The notes: generated by a model from the letters alone, not told the origin. DNA of 64,000 bases from an uncultured Bacillota bacterium (GCA_945867665.1 CAMBIR010000001.1:156168-220167); one strand, 5' to 3'; counted from the first letter of the stretch, positions 36,297-45,647 are shown. A program made the numbers and translations.

Positions 36297-37278
36297 TTCT
36301 ATTACTCATGCTTATTTTGCTCGTGAAGTTTATACCTCTCTTCCAGTAAAATATAAAAATAAAATCAATTCTAATACAGGGGAACTTGAATTATTTGCTC
36401 AAGGGTCTGATCCTTTTATGTTTTACCAATTTTTTATTGGTTGGAATGCAGAAATAGGAAAAAAATTGCAACATCAAATGCATACTTCTAAGACTAGAGA
36501 TTTTTTTCTTCAAGTCATCAAAAAAATTCATGACAAGAATTTAAAAAATAACAAAAGTGCAATGGCGTTTTTATATGGATATATTTGTCATTATTATTTA
36601 GATCTAATGACTCATCCCTTTATTGGCTACCAGGCTGGTAACTTTAGGCGTGATGATAAGAGGACTTATCCTTATAATACCCTTCATCAAAAAATTGAAT
36701 ACCGAATAGATAGTTATATTATTTTAGAGAAATTAAAAAAGAATCCTAAAACTTTCAAGGGATATCAATATCTTTTTAAAAGTTGTAAACTAAATAATGT
36801 AGTTAAAAAGATGATGGATGAGGTGTTAAGAGAAGTTTATTCTTTTGACCAAGCATCTTTTTATTATCAAAAAGCAATTTACCAAATGCGATTATTTTGG
36901 AAATATATCAATTATGATTTTACGGGAATAAAACATCTTATTTATACTGGAGTGGATAAAGTTACCCCAAAGTATATGGTTAGGTTGGAAGAATTATCTT
37001 TTCACACGAAATCATCAGGAGAAGAATACTTAAATTTAGGCCATGAAAAGTGGTGTTTTCCATGGGATAATAGTACTTATCAAGAGACTTCCTTTTTTGA
37101 TTTATTTGAAATAGCTAAAGAAAAGGCAATAAATACAATTATGGAAGTTACAGATATGATTGATGAGGAAAAAATTGATGTAAAAAGACTAAAGGAGCTA
37201 TTTCCTAATTTATCCTATGCAACAGGACTAGATTGTAAAAAAGAAGTAAAATATCAGTATTTTAAGGAAGTGAATTAA
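36289..37278 (+). CDS. Zinc-dependent phospholipase C-like protein
   Basis: 329 residues starting P-S-S-I-T-H-A-Y-F-A. The histidine/aspartate pattern of the zinc-dependent phospholipase C/S1-P1 fold is present: H near 7, G-S-D-P-F near 40, H-Q-M-H near 62-65 and H-Y-Y-L-D-L-M-T-H near 103-111. Unlike secreted phospholipases it has no signal peptide, so it is likely a cytoplasmic relative of the kind common in gut Bacillota, function unknown. It overlaps the M14 gene by 8 bases and abuts the next gene directly. Confidence 0.78.
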   Translation: MPSSITHAYFAREVYTSLPVKYKNKINSNTGELELFAQGSDPFMFYQFFIGWNAEIGKKLQHQMHTSKTRDFFLQVIKKIHDKNLKNNKSAMAFLYGYICHYYLDLMTHPFIGYQAGNFRRDDKRTYPYNTLHQKIEYRIDSYIILEKLKKNPKTFKGYQYLFKSCKLNNVVKKMMDEVLREVYSFDQASFYYQKAIYQMRLFWKYINYDFTGIKHLIYTGVDKVTPKYMVRLEELSFHTKSSGEEYLNLGHEKWCFPWDNSTYQETSFFDLFEIAKEKAINTIMEVTDMIDEEKIDVKRLKELFPNLSYATGLDCKKEVKYQYFKEVN

Positions 37279-37680
37279 ATGAATGTTCATCTATTAGAAG
37301 AAAAAGATTTAGAAAAAGCTTATCAAATTTATGGAGAATGTTTTGAAAAAATGAGTTTTAATCATTCTTATACTATGAGAGAAAATGTACTTGGTTTATA
37401 CCTTGATAATAAGTTAATTGGATTGTGTCAAATTAATTTTATTGATAATATTTTTGAAGGAAAAAGAATTGCTTATCTCAATAGCTTTTGTATCGAAAAA
37501 TCATGTCAACATAAAGGCTATGGGGACTATTTTTTTAAAAAAGTGATTCAATATTGTAAAGAAAAAGGGGCAAATAAAATAAATTTAACCTCAAATAAAA
37601 ATAGAATATATGCCCATAAACTTTATCAAAAGAATGATTTTAATGTAATTGATACTATTTTTCTCAATAAAGATATTTAA
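37279..37680 (+). CDS. GNAT-family N-acetyltransferase
   Basis: 133 residues. The acetyl-CoA loop reads K-S-C-Q-H-K-G-Y-G-D-Y near 75-85 (a Q/R-x-x-G-x-G/A variant), followed by the helix of motif A and the C-terminal N-R-I-Y-A-H-K-L-Y-Q-K-N-D-F motif that ends GNAT domains. The start codon follows the stop of the preceding gene with no gap. Acceptor unknown. It is the last gene of the murE-led row and is followed by a hairpin terminator. Confidence 0.88.
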   Translation: MNVHLLEEKDLEKAYQIYGECFEKMSFNHSYTMRENVLGLYLDNKLIGLCQINFIDNIFEGKRIAYLNSFCIEKSCQHKGYGDYFFKKVIQYCKEKGANKINLTSNKNRIYAHKLYQKNDFNVIDTIFLNKDI

Positions 37681-37717
37681 AAAGGAACTTACTGTAACTT
37701 AAAGTAAATTCCTTTTT
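37681..37717. terminator. Bidirectional terminator between GNAT and DUF2628-like genes
   Basis: AAAGGAACTTACT and AGTAAATTCCTTT pair around a 9-base loop, with T7 on the plus side. There is one mismatch on the plus strand that becomes U-G on the minus strand. It overlaps the last codons of the convergent gene. Confidence 0.75.
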
Positions 37718-38051
37718 TTATTAGTTTTTCTGAAGAATTATAATCCATAGGATAGTAACCTTCTTTTAGTAATCTTTCAATTACTAATAAATTATAATTA
37801 CATGCGAATAATAGATTAATCATAAATATCATTATAATACAAAGAAGGAGCAATAGTACCATTGGAATTGGAGCTAAAATGATGAGTAAAATACATATTG
37901 CTAATTGTAAGGAAAACATAATTCCAAAAAAACGCATGTCCCCTTTTTTAAAAGGGTACATAAACCCCATATATAATATTTCTTTAGTAAACCCATAATC
38001 ACACTCTACACATGGTCTTACATCATCATATTTTAAATATACTTTTTCCAT
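37689..38051 (-). CDS. Small membrane protein, DUF2628-like
   Basis: 120 residues, start chosen after AGGTGA. A short soluble N terminus is followed by Y-P-F-K-K-G-D-M-R-F-F, two or three hydrophobic helices (about 47-95), and a C-terminal N-Y-N-L-L-V-I-E-R-L-L-K-E-G-Y-Y-P. The last motif, with a G-Y/W-P after helices, is common in DUF2628-type membrane proteins. Function unknown. It is transcribed together with, or just after, the thioredoxin-like gene. Confidence 0.6.
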   Translation of the reverse strand: MEKVYLKYDDVRPCVECDYGFTKEILYMGFMYPFKKGDMRFFGIMFSLQLAICILLIILAPIPMVLLLLLCIIMIFMINLLFACNYNLLVIERLLKEGYYPMDYNSSEKLIKKGIYFKLQ

Positions 38052-38078
38052 TTTCTTCACCTTTTCCACTTTCTTGCC

Positions 38079-38909
38079 CTAAGAAACGATTTTATTCTTA
38101 GTTAAAAATTTCTTTATTTTCGCCTCTTCTCTGCTTGATGTATAATCAATAACTTTACCATTATTCATAATATACATCATAGGAATAGGATTTTCATCAA
38201 AGATATCTTTGTTAATTAATTTTAATATTTTTTCATAATCTGCATTATAATTTCCTCTACCATAGAAAGATAAAAGATATGAGAAATCATATTTTTTTGC
38301 GAGTTCTCTCACTTTTTTCCTTAAGTCATAGCTTTGGGTAGAATAATTATAAATAATGACCAATTTATTTTTTTCTTCATTAATATAATCATCTAGAGTA
38401 TTATTCTCTAATTTTTCAGAAGAAATCTTATTAATCATTTTTTCATGATTATCCTCTTCAATAAATTGATTGTTGATTAAAAACTCTTTTAAATATTCTT
38501 CATAGGTTAGTCGATTTAATGCGGCTACTGCTTTACCATCTTTAATAAAAATAATAGCAGGAGTTTGATAATAATCTTTTCTATCATCAACATACTTTAT
38601 CACATTATAATAATACTCACTAGACATTTTTAACTCATCAATCGTATAAATATCCAAATCATATATTTCCTTATAATACTGAATCATAACATCCACATCA
38701 CTACATAAAAAACATTCTTCCCCACTATTATTTAAATAAAGTAAAAAAGTATCCTTATTCTCTATTTTATCAACAAACTTATTATATATATTTTGATTAA
38801 ATTTTAACTCTTTTTTTTGTTCATTTTTAATCAATAAAACAATTCCACCTATCAATAACATTATAAAAACTGTAATTAAAATTATCGTTATTCTAATTCT
38901 TTTATTCAT
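38079..38909 (-). CDS. Membrane-anchored protein with two thioredoxin-like domains
   Basis: 276 residues: membrane helix (about 6-27), then two domains of similar length. The first has a C-F-L-C pair near 67-70 at the site of a thioredoxin active centre, and T-P-A-I-I-F-I-K-D-G-K near 117-127 matches the cis-proline strand. The second (from about 165) repeats the fold pattern with P-I-P-M-M-Y-I-M-N-N-G-K but has lost the cysteines. It is 13 bases after the 1298-residue secreted protein gene, so it may form or check disulphides in that cysteine-containing protein outside the membrane. That link is inference. Confidence 0.65.
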   Translation of the reverse strand: MNKRIRITIILITVFIMLLIGGIVLLIKNEQKKELKFNQNIYNKFVDKIENKDTFLLYLNNSGEECFLCSDVDVMIQYYKEIYDLDIYTIDELKMSSEYYYNVIKYVDDRKDYYQTPAIIFIKDGKAVAALNRLTYEEYLKEFLINNQFIEEDNHEKMINKISSEKLENNTLDDYINEEKNKLVIIYNYSTQSYDLRKKVRELAKKYDFSYLLSFYGRGNYNADYEKILKLINKDIFDENPIPMMYIMNNGKVIDYTSSREEAKIKKFLTKNKIVS

Positions 38910-38922
38910 TTCTAAATCCTTT

Positions 38923-41900
38923 CTATATTTTTACTTTAATATGAAGACGGTAATATACCGCCCTACTACTATCAGTAATAGAATAGATACTATAAGTAAG
39001 ACAACTTCCACCTGTAGAAAAATTTGCATTAAAGGTACCAGTTTTATTTGAAAAGCTAACAGTTCCTGCATACCAATACGTTCTTTTACTATCACTATAG
39101 GATCTAGCGTTGTCAGTAGTTCCAGAAAAATGGTGCACATACTTGTATGCAGTTGAACTCTTAGCCGTAAAAGTTACCGTATTTTTCCCGTGATAGTCTC
39201 CACCACATGCATATAAATTTACAATCTTAGCTTGATAATTATTATACGATCCATCATTTTGTCTTACTTTATATTTAAATAATGCGGAAGTTCCACTTCC
39301 TTGTGACTTGAAAACGGTACGATTATCTGAAGCGATTAATGTTTTTGTAACCGTATAACTGCCACTTGGGATAGGGAAAGTGGATTGATCATTTCCTAGT
39401 GAAAGAGCGTTTGGTCCATAATAACTAGTTGTATTTACTGCAATATTTTTAGCCTCATATGGTAAATTTGAACCTAAAACTCCTTCTCTATTACTTGAAC
39501 GTTCCCCCCATGATAAATTTGTCGAAGAATAACCATATTGTGGATCAGCAAACGGTGTATATACCCAACCACTAGCATACCAAAAAGCATTTCCACCATC
39601 AAAACCATTTAAACCACCATTAGAATCAATCGTAGTTATTAATCCAGCATTTTTTTCTGTTAATAAAGTTCCAGAGCCAAAATAATCACCAACAAGTTTG
39701 TTATAAGCCTCATTATAAGTACCAGAAGAAGGAGAAGTAGTTCTTAAAGTCAAATCACAAGTACTTCCATCATTTGAATTAGTATACCAATTATATCCTG
39801 CATAACTAGTGGTTTGACCAGCACTTGCACAACTAAAGTTTCTAGACCAATGTGCATAAAAAGTAAAATTACCTGCCGTCCAAGTCCAATTTCCAGAAAA
39901 TTTACTTCCTCCACTTGCTGCCGAATACCATCCATCAAATTTATATCCCGTTCTAGTGGGAACATAACTATCCAAATTATAAGTATTTCCATATATTGCT
40001 GTCCAAGTCGAAGGTGTATTTCCATATTCTGTACCACCATTTAAATTCATCGTCGCTGTATATGAACTTGCAATCCAACCAGCATAAAAAGTAGTATCTT
40101 CATTTAAATTAACAGAATCTGCAGTTGTGTAACTGGCTACTCTTCTTCCTTCTCCCATTCCATATTTTATCCAGTGGTCATACAATTTTCTTTGATCTGT
40201 TCCAAAAGCATTTTTTAAATCAGGATATTTATCAGAGTAATAATTTAATGGATAACTCTTATAAGTATTGTCATACCATCCAACAAAAGTATAGCCCAAT
40301 CTTGTTGGATTATCGACGAAAGTATTATAGGTAGATCCATTTGTATATGATTTTGTTTGAACTTTCGTGATATTCACTTTGACTTTATAATTGTTGAAAA
40401 CATTCGAATTGGCAGCATTTCCCACCCATAACCAAACTTGAAGTACTGATCCTTCTGAGGCCGCAGTAGAAGATACAGTTAATGTATTACTTCTGTTTCC
40501 TGAATCAGGGTATCCAACATCAGCATTATTTCTTGTTGATAAATCTGCCGGCCCAGTTTTTTTTATATCAGTAGCAATACATCCACCATTACTAGATGTA
40601 TGTGTTCCTGAAATATAATCTAGAGTAATTTTGTATTGCTCACCACTACTAAAGCTTTGACCGCCAAAATTCATTAATATAATACTTGCTGACTGTGTAC
40701 CGTTTAAAGTTAGATAAGAAGTATTAGCATCATAAGTAATTGTTAGGCCACCTTCAGTTCTATTATAAGTTGAAAATTTATTTCCGTTAAAGGTTACATT
40801 TACTGCGGTTTCTGTCCAGTGAGCATAATAAGTAGTATCTGCTGATGGTACGTTAGTTGAAGAAGATATTTGAGTTCCGTTAGAAGATGATGTATACCAT
40901 CCATCAAGGGTATAATTTGGTCTACTTGTCGATAGTAAATCGCCAATTGCTTCACCATAAGTTTTGGAAACAGCACTAGATATTCTTATATTTCCCAATT
41001 TTAGTGTTGTAGTAACACCATCTGCTGCCATTCCAAAATTAAAGGCAAAATATACTGTACTACCGGTACCGCTAAAGGTAAGGTTTTTTGTTACCTTACT
41101 AGTTGTTGCTGAAGTTTGAATATTACCACTTGCAATTGCATTAGCGGAATTATCAGTATCATTAATGCTTCTTAATATTTGATATCCTACTCCATTATAT
41201 CCAGATAATGCAGTATAAGCACTAGGTACTTCATAATCAAAACTTAATTGATATTCTCTTCCATTTATTGTACCAATCGGCAAATATAATATTTCCCAAC
41301 CACTAGCTCCTGCAACTGCTACTGTATTCATATTTGAAGAACTATCATAAGTAATAGAAAATCTAGGTTGATATTGAAAATTCCAATTACGCATATCATC
41401 TTTTTGATAATTTTCGTTAAATGTAAGTTTGTAAGTATTTGGTGTCCAGTGAGCATAGATTGTCGTATCAGAACTTGCTATTGTACTAGAAGTTATTTTT
41501 GTACCTCCGTTAAGTGATGTATACCATCCTTCAAATTTGTACCCTGTTTTAGTTGGTTCACAAAGTGATCCATAAGTAGAACCATTTGCTACTGTTTTAG
41601 GACTACAACTACTTCCTCCATTACTATCATAAGTTATTGTATAATTTAATTTTTTCCATTTGGCATATACCGTAGTGTCATTGTAAATTTGATAAGTATC
41701 TCCAGGATTACCAATTTTATTTTTAAAATTTTTATCACTATACCATCCTAAGAACTCACTTCCCTCTTTAGTTGTTGATGGTAAAGTGACTTTGGCATCT
41801 TCCCATTTTGCGTATAAATTGACATTTTCATTTGTTTTAACAATGGTAGTAGCATCTACTTTGGTTGTATATTTTTTTTCTAAATACCAACCTAAAAAAT

Positions 41901-42819
41901 TATAGTTTATTGTCTTTTTATTGGAGGTATCAGCTAATAATTTGATTTTATTTTTTGATGTTGAACTATCATTTTTGATATTAGTAATATTATTTCCACC
42001 ATCAGTATCAAATGTTACAGTGCTTGTTTTAGTAGGTGTTGGCAATTCTCCAAAAGCCGAACCAGATATTACATATTTTTTTTCTGAAGTAGAAACCGTA
42101 CCACCATTTAGGTTATAATTTACGGCATATCTGTTACTACAACCTGAACTAGCAGCAGAAGAGGAGGGATTTCTCGTTAGTTCTTTTTTGCTTTCAGTAT
42201 ATAGTTCTACTTCTATCTTTCCATCTAGAGTTTTTTTCATTAAATTAGATTGATCTGTAACATTAGTACAATTACTGATATCACTATCTTGACAACTGTC
42301 ACTTATCCACATATAGAAATTATAATTATCGTATCCTGTTTCGTTTTCATCATATTTTGGAAGATCTTGTTGAATTGTCGTTAATAAAAATCTTCCATTA
42401 TCGTCAATTGTATCAAATTTATAATCTAGGGAACCTTCAGATAACTTTGTTCCGTTTTTTACTAATTTCCATTTCACATAAGGACTAAGTAAATCACAGT
42501 TCACCTCTAAATCCTTTAGGGCAATATCATAAATAATATTATCATTATTATTAGTACTTGCTCCTCCTACAGTAAAATCTATCTTAATCACATTCTCTTC
42601 ATTTTTTTCTACTTCACTATCTAAAATAGGAACTAAATCTAAGTTACTAGCATCAAATTCAGTATTCCCATAGGCTTTTTCGTCAATCCGAACAATGCCT
42701 GTTGTAAGACCTAGTGAAATATTAGCACTTGATATAGCATAAGTAAAACCAAGTCCAATTAAAATAATTACAATGATATATATCATTAATATTCTTTTAT
42801 CTTGAAAAATAGTTTTCAT
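38923..42819 (-). CDS. Giant secreted repeat protein (Listeria-Bacteroides repeats with inserted domains)
   Basis: 1298 residues with ribosome site AGGAGG. A signal helix (about 9-30) precedes a beta domain like that at the start of the 998-residue protein. Six G-W-Y motifs (about 310, 358, 431, 640, 846 and 962), each followed some 20-60 residues on by Y-A-K/H/G-W, are Listeria-Bacteroides (InlB B-type) repeats. Two beta-rich blocks (about 475-615 and 680-815) sit inside repeat units, and Y-P-D-L-K-N-A-F-G...Y-G-M-G-E-G-R (about 857-890) sits inside the fifth. A unique C-terminal domain with few cysteines follows. No LPXTG or anchor helix. Probably an extracellular adhesin or binding scaffold; unproven. 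Confidence 0.85.
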   Translation of the reverse strand: MKTIFQDKRILMIYIIVIILIGLGFTYAISSANISLGLTTGIVRIDEKAYGNTEFDASNLDLVPILDSEVEKNEENVIKIDFTVGGASTNNNDNIIYDIALKDLEVNCDLLSPYVKWKLVKNGTKLSEGSLDYKFDTIDDNGRFLLTTIQQDLPKYDENETGYDNYNFYMWISDSCQDSDISNCTNVTDQSNLMKKTLDGKIEVELYTESKKELTRNPSSSAASSGCSNRYAVNYNLNGGTVSTSEKKYVISGSAFGELPTPTKTSTVTFDTDGGNNITNIKNDSSTSKNKIKLLADTSNKKTINYNFLGWYLEKKYTTKVDATTIVKTNENVNLYAKWEDAKVTLPSTTKEGSEFLGWYSDKNFKNKIGNPGDTYQIYNDTTVYAKWKKLNYTITYDSNGGSSCSPKTVANGSTYGSLCEPTKTGYKFEGWYTSLNGGTKITSSTIASSDTTIYAHWTPNTYKLTFNENYQKDDMRNWNFQYQPRFSITYDSSSNMNTVAVAGASGWEILYLPIGTINGREYQLSFDYEVPSAYTALSGYNGVGYQILRSINDTDNSANAIASGNIQTSATTSKVTKNLTFSGTGSTVYFAFNFGMAADGVTTTLKLGNIRISSAVSKTYGEAIGDLLSTSRPNYTLDGWYTSSSNGTQISSSTNVPSADTTYYAHWTETAVNVTFNGNKFSTYNRTEGGLTITYDANTSYLTLNGTQSASIILMNFGGQSFSSGEQYKITLDYISGTHTSSNGGCIATDIKKTGPADLSTRNNADVGYPDSGNRSNTLTVSSTAASEGSVLQVWLWVGNAANSNVFNNYKVKVNITKVQTKSYTNGSTYNTFVDNPTRLGYTFVGWYDNTYKSYPLNYYSDKYPDLKNAFGTDQRKLYDHWIKYGMGEGRRVASYTTADSVNLNEDTTFYAGWIASSYTATMNLNGGTEYGNTPSTWTAIYGNTYNLDSYVPTRTGYKFDGWYSAASGGSKFSGNWTWTAGNFTFYAHWSRNFSCASAGQTTSYAGYNWYTNSNDGSTCDLTLRTTSPSSGTYNEAYNKLVGDYFGSGTLLTEKNAGLITTIDSNGGLNGFDGGNAFWYASGWVYTPFADPQYGYSSTNLSWGERSSNREGVLGSNLPYEAKNIAVNTTSYYGPNALSLGNDQSTFPIPSGSYTVTKTLIASDNRTVFKSQGSGTSALFKYKVRQNDGSYNNYQAKIVNLYACGGDYHGKNTVTFTAKSSTAYKYVHHFSGTTDNARSYSDSKRTYWYAGTVSFSNKTGTFNANFSTGGSCLTYSIYSITDSSRAVYYRLHIKVKI

Positions 42820-42925
42820 AATTACCTCCTATTTTATTATTTATTCATTAAAATTATATCAAAATTTTGAAGAAATGTCATTAGATTTTTTCTTCTTTTT
42901 CTTAACTTTTAGAAAAAGGGAAATT

Positions 42926-42953
42926 GATAATAAAAGCAATAAAAACATATAAT
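42926..42953 (+). promoter_or_regulatory. Possible sigma-E-like promoter of cwlD
   Basis: GATAATA at 42926-42932, a 13-base spacer and CATATAAT at 42946-42953 resemble a sigma-E promoter; the TATAAT within could equally be read as a sigma-A -10. In Bacillus cwlD is expressed under sigma-E. Confidence 0.4.
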
Positions 42954-42969
42954 AAAATAGGTGAGGGAA

Positions 42970-43626
42970 ATGAAGCAATACAAAACTTTAATGATGGCTC
43001 TATTTCTTTTTAGTATTTTGTGTTTTTCAAGAGTAAATGCAATGACTCATGATTATACTCTTTTAGGAAAAACAATCTACATTGACCCAGGACATGGTGG
43101 TCCCGATTCAGGAGCTATTTCTAAAAATTTTTATGAAAAAGAGATGAATTTAGTTCTTTCTAAAAAGTTAGGAAAATACTTATCTGAAAAAGGGGCTTTG
43201 GTTTATTACACAAGAGATGGAGACTATGATTTGGCAAAAAGTAAAAATAACAGAAAGCGAAATGATTTATATGCAAGAGTGAAATTAATTAACAATTCTA
43301 AGTGTGATTTATACATATCAATGCATTTAAATGCCAGTCCTAGTCGAAAATGGAATGGAATTCAAATTTTTTACAGTAATGTTTTAAAGGAAAATAAAAA
43401 AGTTGCTGAAGTTATTACAAATACCATGAAAGAAAACATGAAAAATGTAAGGGAGTATAAAAAAGAAAATGGCTACTACATGTACTCTAAGTTAAATGTA
43501 CCTGGAGTATTAGTAGAAGCCGGTTTTGTTAGTAATCCTAATGACAATTATAAAATTAGACAAGAGGAATACCAAGATATTTTAGTTAAAAATATTGCCA
43601 AAGGAGTTGAAGTATATTTTAGTTAA
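42970..43626 (+). CDS. cwlD: N-acetylmuramoyl-L-alanine amidase, CwlD-like
   Basis: 218 residues with a signal peptide (about 5-24, ending R-V-N-A). The Amidase_3 zinc site is complete: I-D-P-G-H-G-G near 40-46, E in Y-E-K-E-M-N-L, and H in I-S-M-H-L-N-A; the catalytic glutamate is in V-E-A-G-F-V-S-N. CwlD helps make muramic-delta-lactam in the spore cortex. A vegetative wall amidase is the alternative, since the catalytic domain is the same. Start 42970 follows GTGAGGG. Divergent from the giant repeat-protein gene. Confidence 0.88.
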   Translation: MKQYKTLMMALFLFSILCFSRVNAMTHDYTLLGKTIYIDPGHGGPDSGAISKNFYEKEMNLVLSKKLGKYLSEKGALVYYTRDGDYDLAKSKNNRKRNDLYARVKLINNSKCDLYISMHLNASPSRKWNGIQIFYSNVLKENKKVAEVITNTMKENMKNVREYKKENGYYMYSKLNVPGVLVEAGFVSNPNDNYKIRQEEYQDILVKNIAKGVEVYFS

Positions 43627-43628
43627 AC

Positions 43629-45170
43629 TTAATATCCTCGATGGATATGATCAATTATCATTTTTATAACAAGCCATATGGAAAGAAGAATAATAAAATA
43701 TAATATTACACTTCTAATTTGATTATTTTCTTGAAGACTATAGGCTAAAATTAGACTGGCATCAATTAGGCCAATAATGAATTCATGAAGCAAATTTTCT
43801 AGTTTATCTACTTGATTGGTAGAAGCAGACATTTCGACTTTGACTTTTCCCTCACCTTGATTAAAATATTTTAAAAATTGACTTGCCTCATTGGGAAGAT
43901 TAAGCATACTTTTAGTACTTTTCGTAACTTGTTTTACTCCCTCTATTACTTTAGATGCGTCTACTACTATTTCTTCTTTTAAAACATAATTCATCATAAC
44001 TTCAATTAAATTGAGATTTGGGTTTAAAATTTCTAAAGTAGCTTCAATTACACATATTCCGCGAATTAACATGGTAATTGAGGAATGTAATTTTAAAAAG
44101 TTAGCATTTAGCATTTTAAACATACTAGAAATAAATTTAGCGGTGTTAATTTCTTTTAAATCTTGATTAGCATATTCGGTTAAGATAGTGGAAACATCTT
44201 TGGTTAATTTTGTCATATCTACTTCTTTGGTTGGCGTAGATAAAATAACTAGAATTCTACTTACTTCATAATAGTCCTCATCCACAATACTTCTGATGCA
44301 TTTTTTTAATAGATTTCTTTCGTTTTTTGATAAAACGCCAACCATACCTAAATCAATATAAGTAATTTTATTTTCTCGAATTAAAATATTATCTGGGTGT
44401 GGATCAGCATGGAAGAAGCCATCAATTAAGGCTTGTTTCATATAATTATTACTTAGGGCTGTAGCAATTTCTTCTAAATGATATCCCTTCTCTTTTAGAA
44501 GAGTGATATTATTAATTTTAATTCCTTCAATATATTCCATCACTAGAACTTGTTTGGTACAATATTCTTGATAAACTAATGGGACATCAATTGCAGGATT
44601 ATCTAAATTAAGACTTCTAAATTTTAATAGGTGTTCACATTCTACTAAGAGATTACTTTCTTCTTTAGCAACAATTAACATTTCATCTAATACGGCATTT
44701 AAGTCCATCACTTTGATTAGATGATTAAGATGGAAAAATTGAATTAATTTTTTTGATAATTGGACATCCATTTCCATTTGTTCATAAACATGAGGTCTAC
44801 AGACTTTAATAATTACTTTTTTCCCATTTTTTAAGGTGGCTAAGTGAACTTGGGCAATGGAGGCTGAGCCAATACAGGCATCAATTGAAGTAAAAACATC
44901 ATCAATATTATCATAATTTTGTTTTAAAATACTTATGATTTCTTCTTTTTCTAAGTTAGATGTGTTCGCTCTTAATTTGGATAATTCTAGACAATAATCA
45001 TTTGGAATTAAATCAATTCTAGTAGATAAAATTTGTCCTAATTTAATGAAAGTTGGACCTAATTCTTCTAGAATAGATTTTGCTTTAATGGGAGTAAGAC
45101 CTTTCTTTAGGTCATATTTAAGTAAAATTTTTTTCATTTCTTCTAAGCGCTTTAATTCATTTTTATTCAT
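43629..45170 (-). CDS. ABC1/UbiB-family atypical kinase
   Basis: 513 residues. Signature segments: G-P-T-F-I-K-L-G-Q-I-L-S-T-R near 34-47, G-S-A-S-I-A-Q-V-H near 106-114 (the A-rich loop of the family), lysine in K-V-I-I-K-V-C-R-P, and F-H-A-D-P-H-P-D-N-I-L-I...D-L-G-M near 260-280. Two C-terminal helices (about 460-508) anchor it to the membrane. In quinone makers UbiB assists ubiquinone synthesis; in Bacillota the role is open. Minus strand, downstream of tiny membrane ORFs. Confidence 0.92.
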   Translation of the reverse strand: MNKNELKRLEEMKKILLKYDLKKGLTPIKAKSILEELGPTFIKLGQILSTRIDLIPNDYCLELSKLRANTSNLEKEEIISILKQNYDNIDDVFTSIDACIGSASIAQVHLATLKNGKKVIIKVCRPHVYEQMEMDVQLSKKLIQFFHLNHLIKVMDLNAVLDEMLIVAKEESNLLVECEHLLKFRSLNLDNPAIDVPLVYQEYCTKQVLVMEYIEGIKINNITLLKEKGYHLEEIATALSNNYMKQALIDGFFHADPHPDNILIRENKITYIDLGMVGVLSKNERNLLKKCIRSIVDEDYYEVSRILVILSTPTKEVDMTKLTKDVSTILTEYANQDLKEINTAKFISSMFKMLNANFLKLHSSITMLIRGICVIEATLEILNPNLNLIEVMMNYVLKEEIVVDASKVIEGVKQVTKSTKSMLNLPNEASQFLKYFNQGEGKVKVEMSASTNQVDKLENLLHEFIIGLIDASLILAYSLQENNQIRSVILYFIILLSIWLVIKMIIDHIHRGY

Positions 45171-45238
45171 TACTTTTCCTCACCTACTTTATATTAGCAT
45201 CATAGCATTTTCAGTATTTTTTGTCAATGGAACTGACG

Positions 45239-45478
45239 CTACTTCCGGGATGTGCTTTTGGTCTTTTTCAAAGCTGGTTTCAGTCTATTAACACCTCTTA
45301 TTAAATCTGTGATAATCCCTAAAGTGAAAAAAAGTAATCCAGCTAGTAATGGCATTAGTTCTATTAATATTGAAAACTCAAAATTAATAATTGACTTACT
45401 AACAAAAAAATAGTAATAAAATAAGAATATACTTCTAATGATAATTAAAATAACTGTTATTTTTTTCTCGATTTTCAA
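45239..45478 (-). CDS. Tiny membrane protein, uncertain
   Basis: 79 residues from a TTG start with no clear ribosome site. Two or three hydrophobic stretches are followed by a basic tail (K-K-T-K-S-T-S-R-K). It overlaps the next upstream small ORF by 44 bases, so it could be translated by coupling. Either a real small gene or the remnant of a larger one. Confidence 0.35.
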   Translation of the reverse strand: MKIEKKITVILIIIRSIFLFYYYFFVSKSIINFEFSILIELMPLLAGLLFFTLGIITDLIRGVNRLKPALKKTKSTSRK

Positions 45479-45647
45479 AAGAAATCTTTTTTGCTAAAGG
45501 CCAAAAGATGAATGCTATGATACAAAAAGATGTCAGTGTTAATTTTATTATTTCTATAGGAATAAATATAAATAACGCCAAAAAAGCAATCATTACCATT
45601 AATATTTTTAATTTTTTTCTTAAATGTAAGTCTCTTTGGTACGACAA
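45435..45647 (-). CDS. Tiny membrane protein, uncertain
   Basis: 70 residues from a TTG; a stop lies three codons before it, and no ribosome site is evident. A basic N terminus precedes two hydrophobic helices and a polar tail. It overlaps a 31-codon reading frame at 45620-45715 that does have a GAGGGG ribosome site. The chain of overlapping frames could also be a frameshifted single gene. Confidence 0.35.
   Translation of the reverse strand: MSYQRDLHLRKKLKILMVMIAFLALFIFIPIEIIKLTLTSFCIIAFIFWPLAKKISFENREKNNSYFNYH

Noticed and set aside
39750-40334. Frames on both strands inside the giant repeat protein
   Set aside because: They come from repeat codon patterns and overlap a continuous secreted protein.
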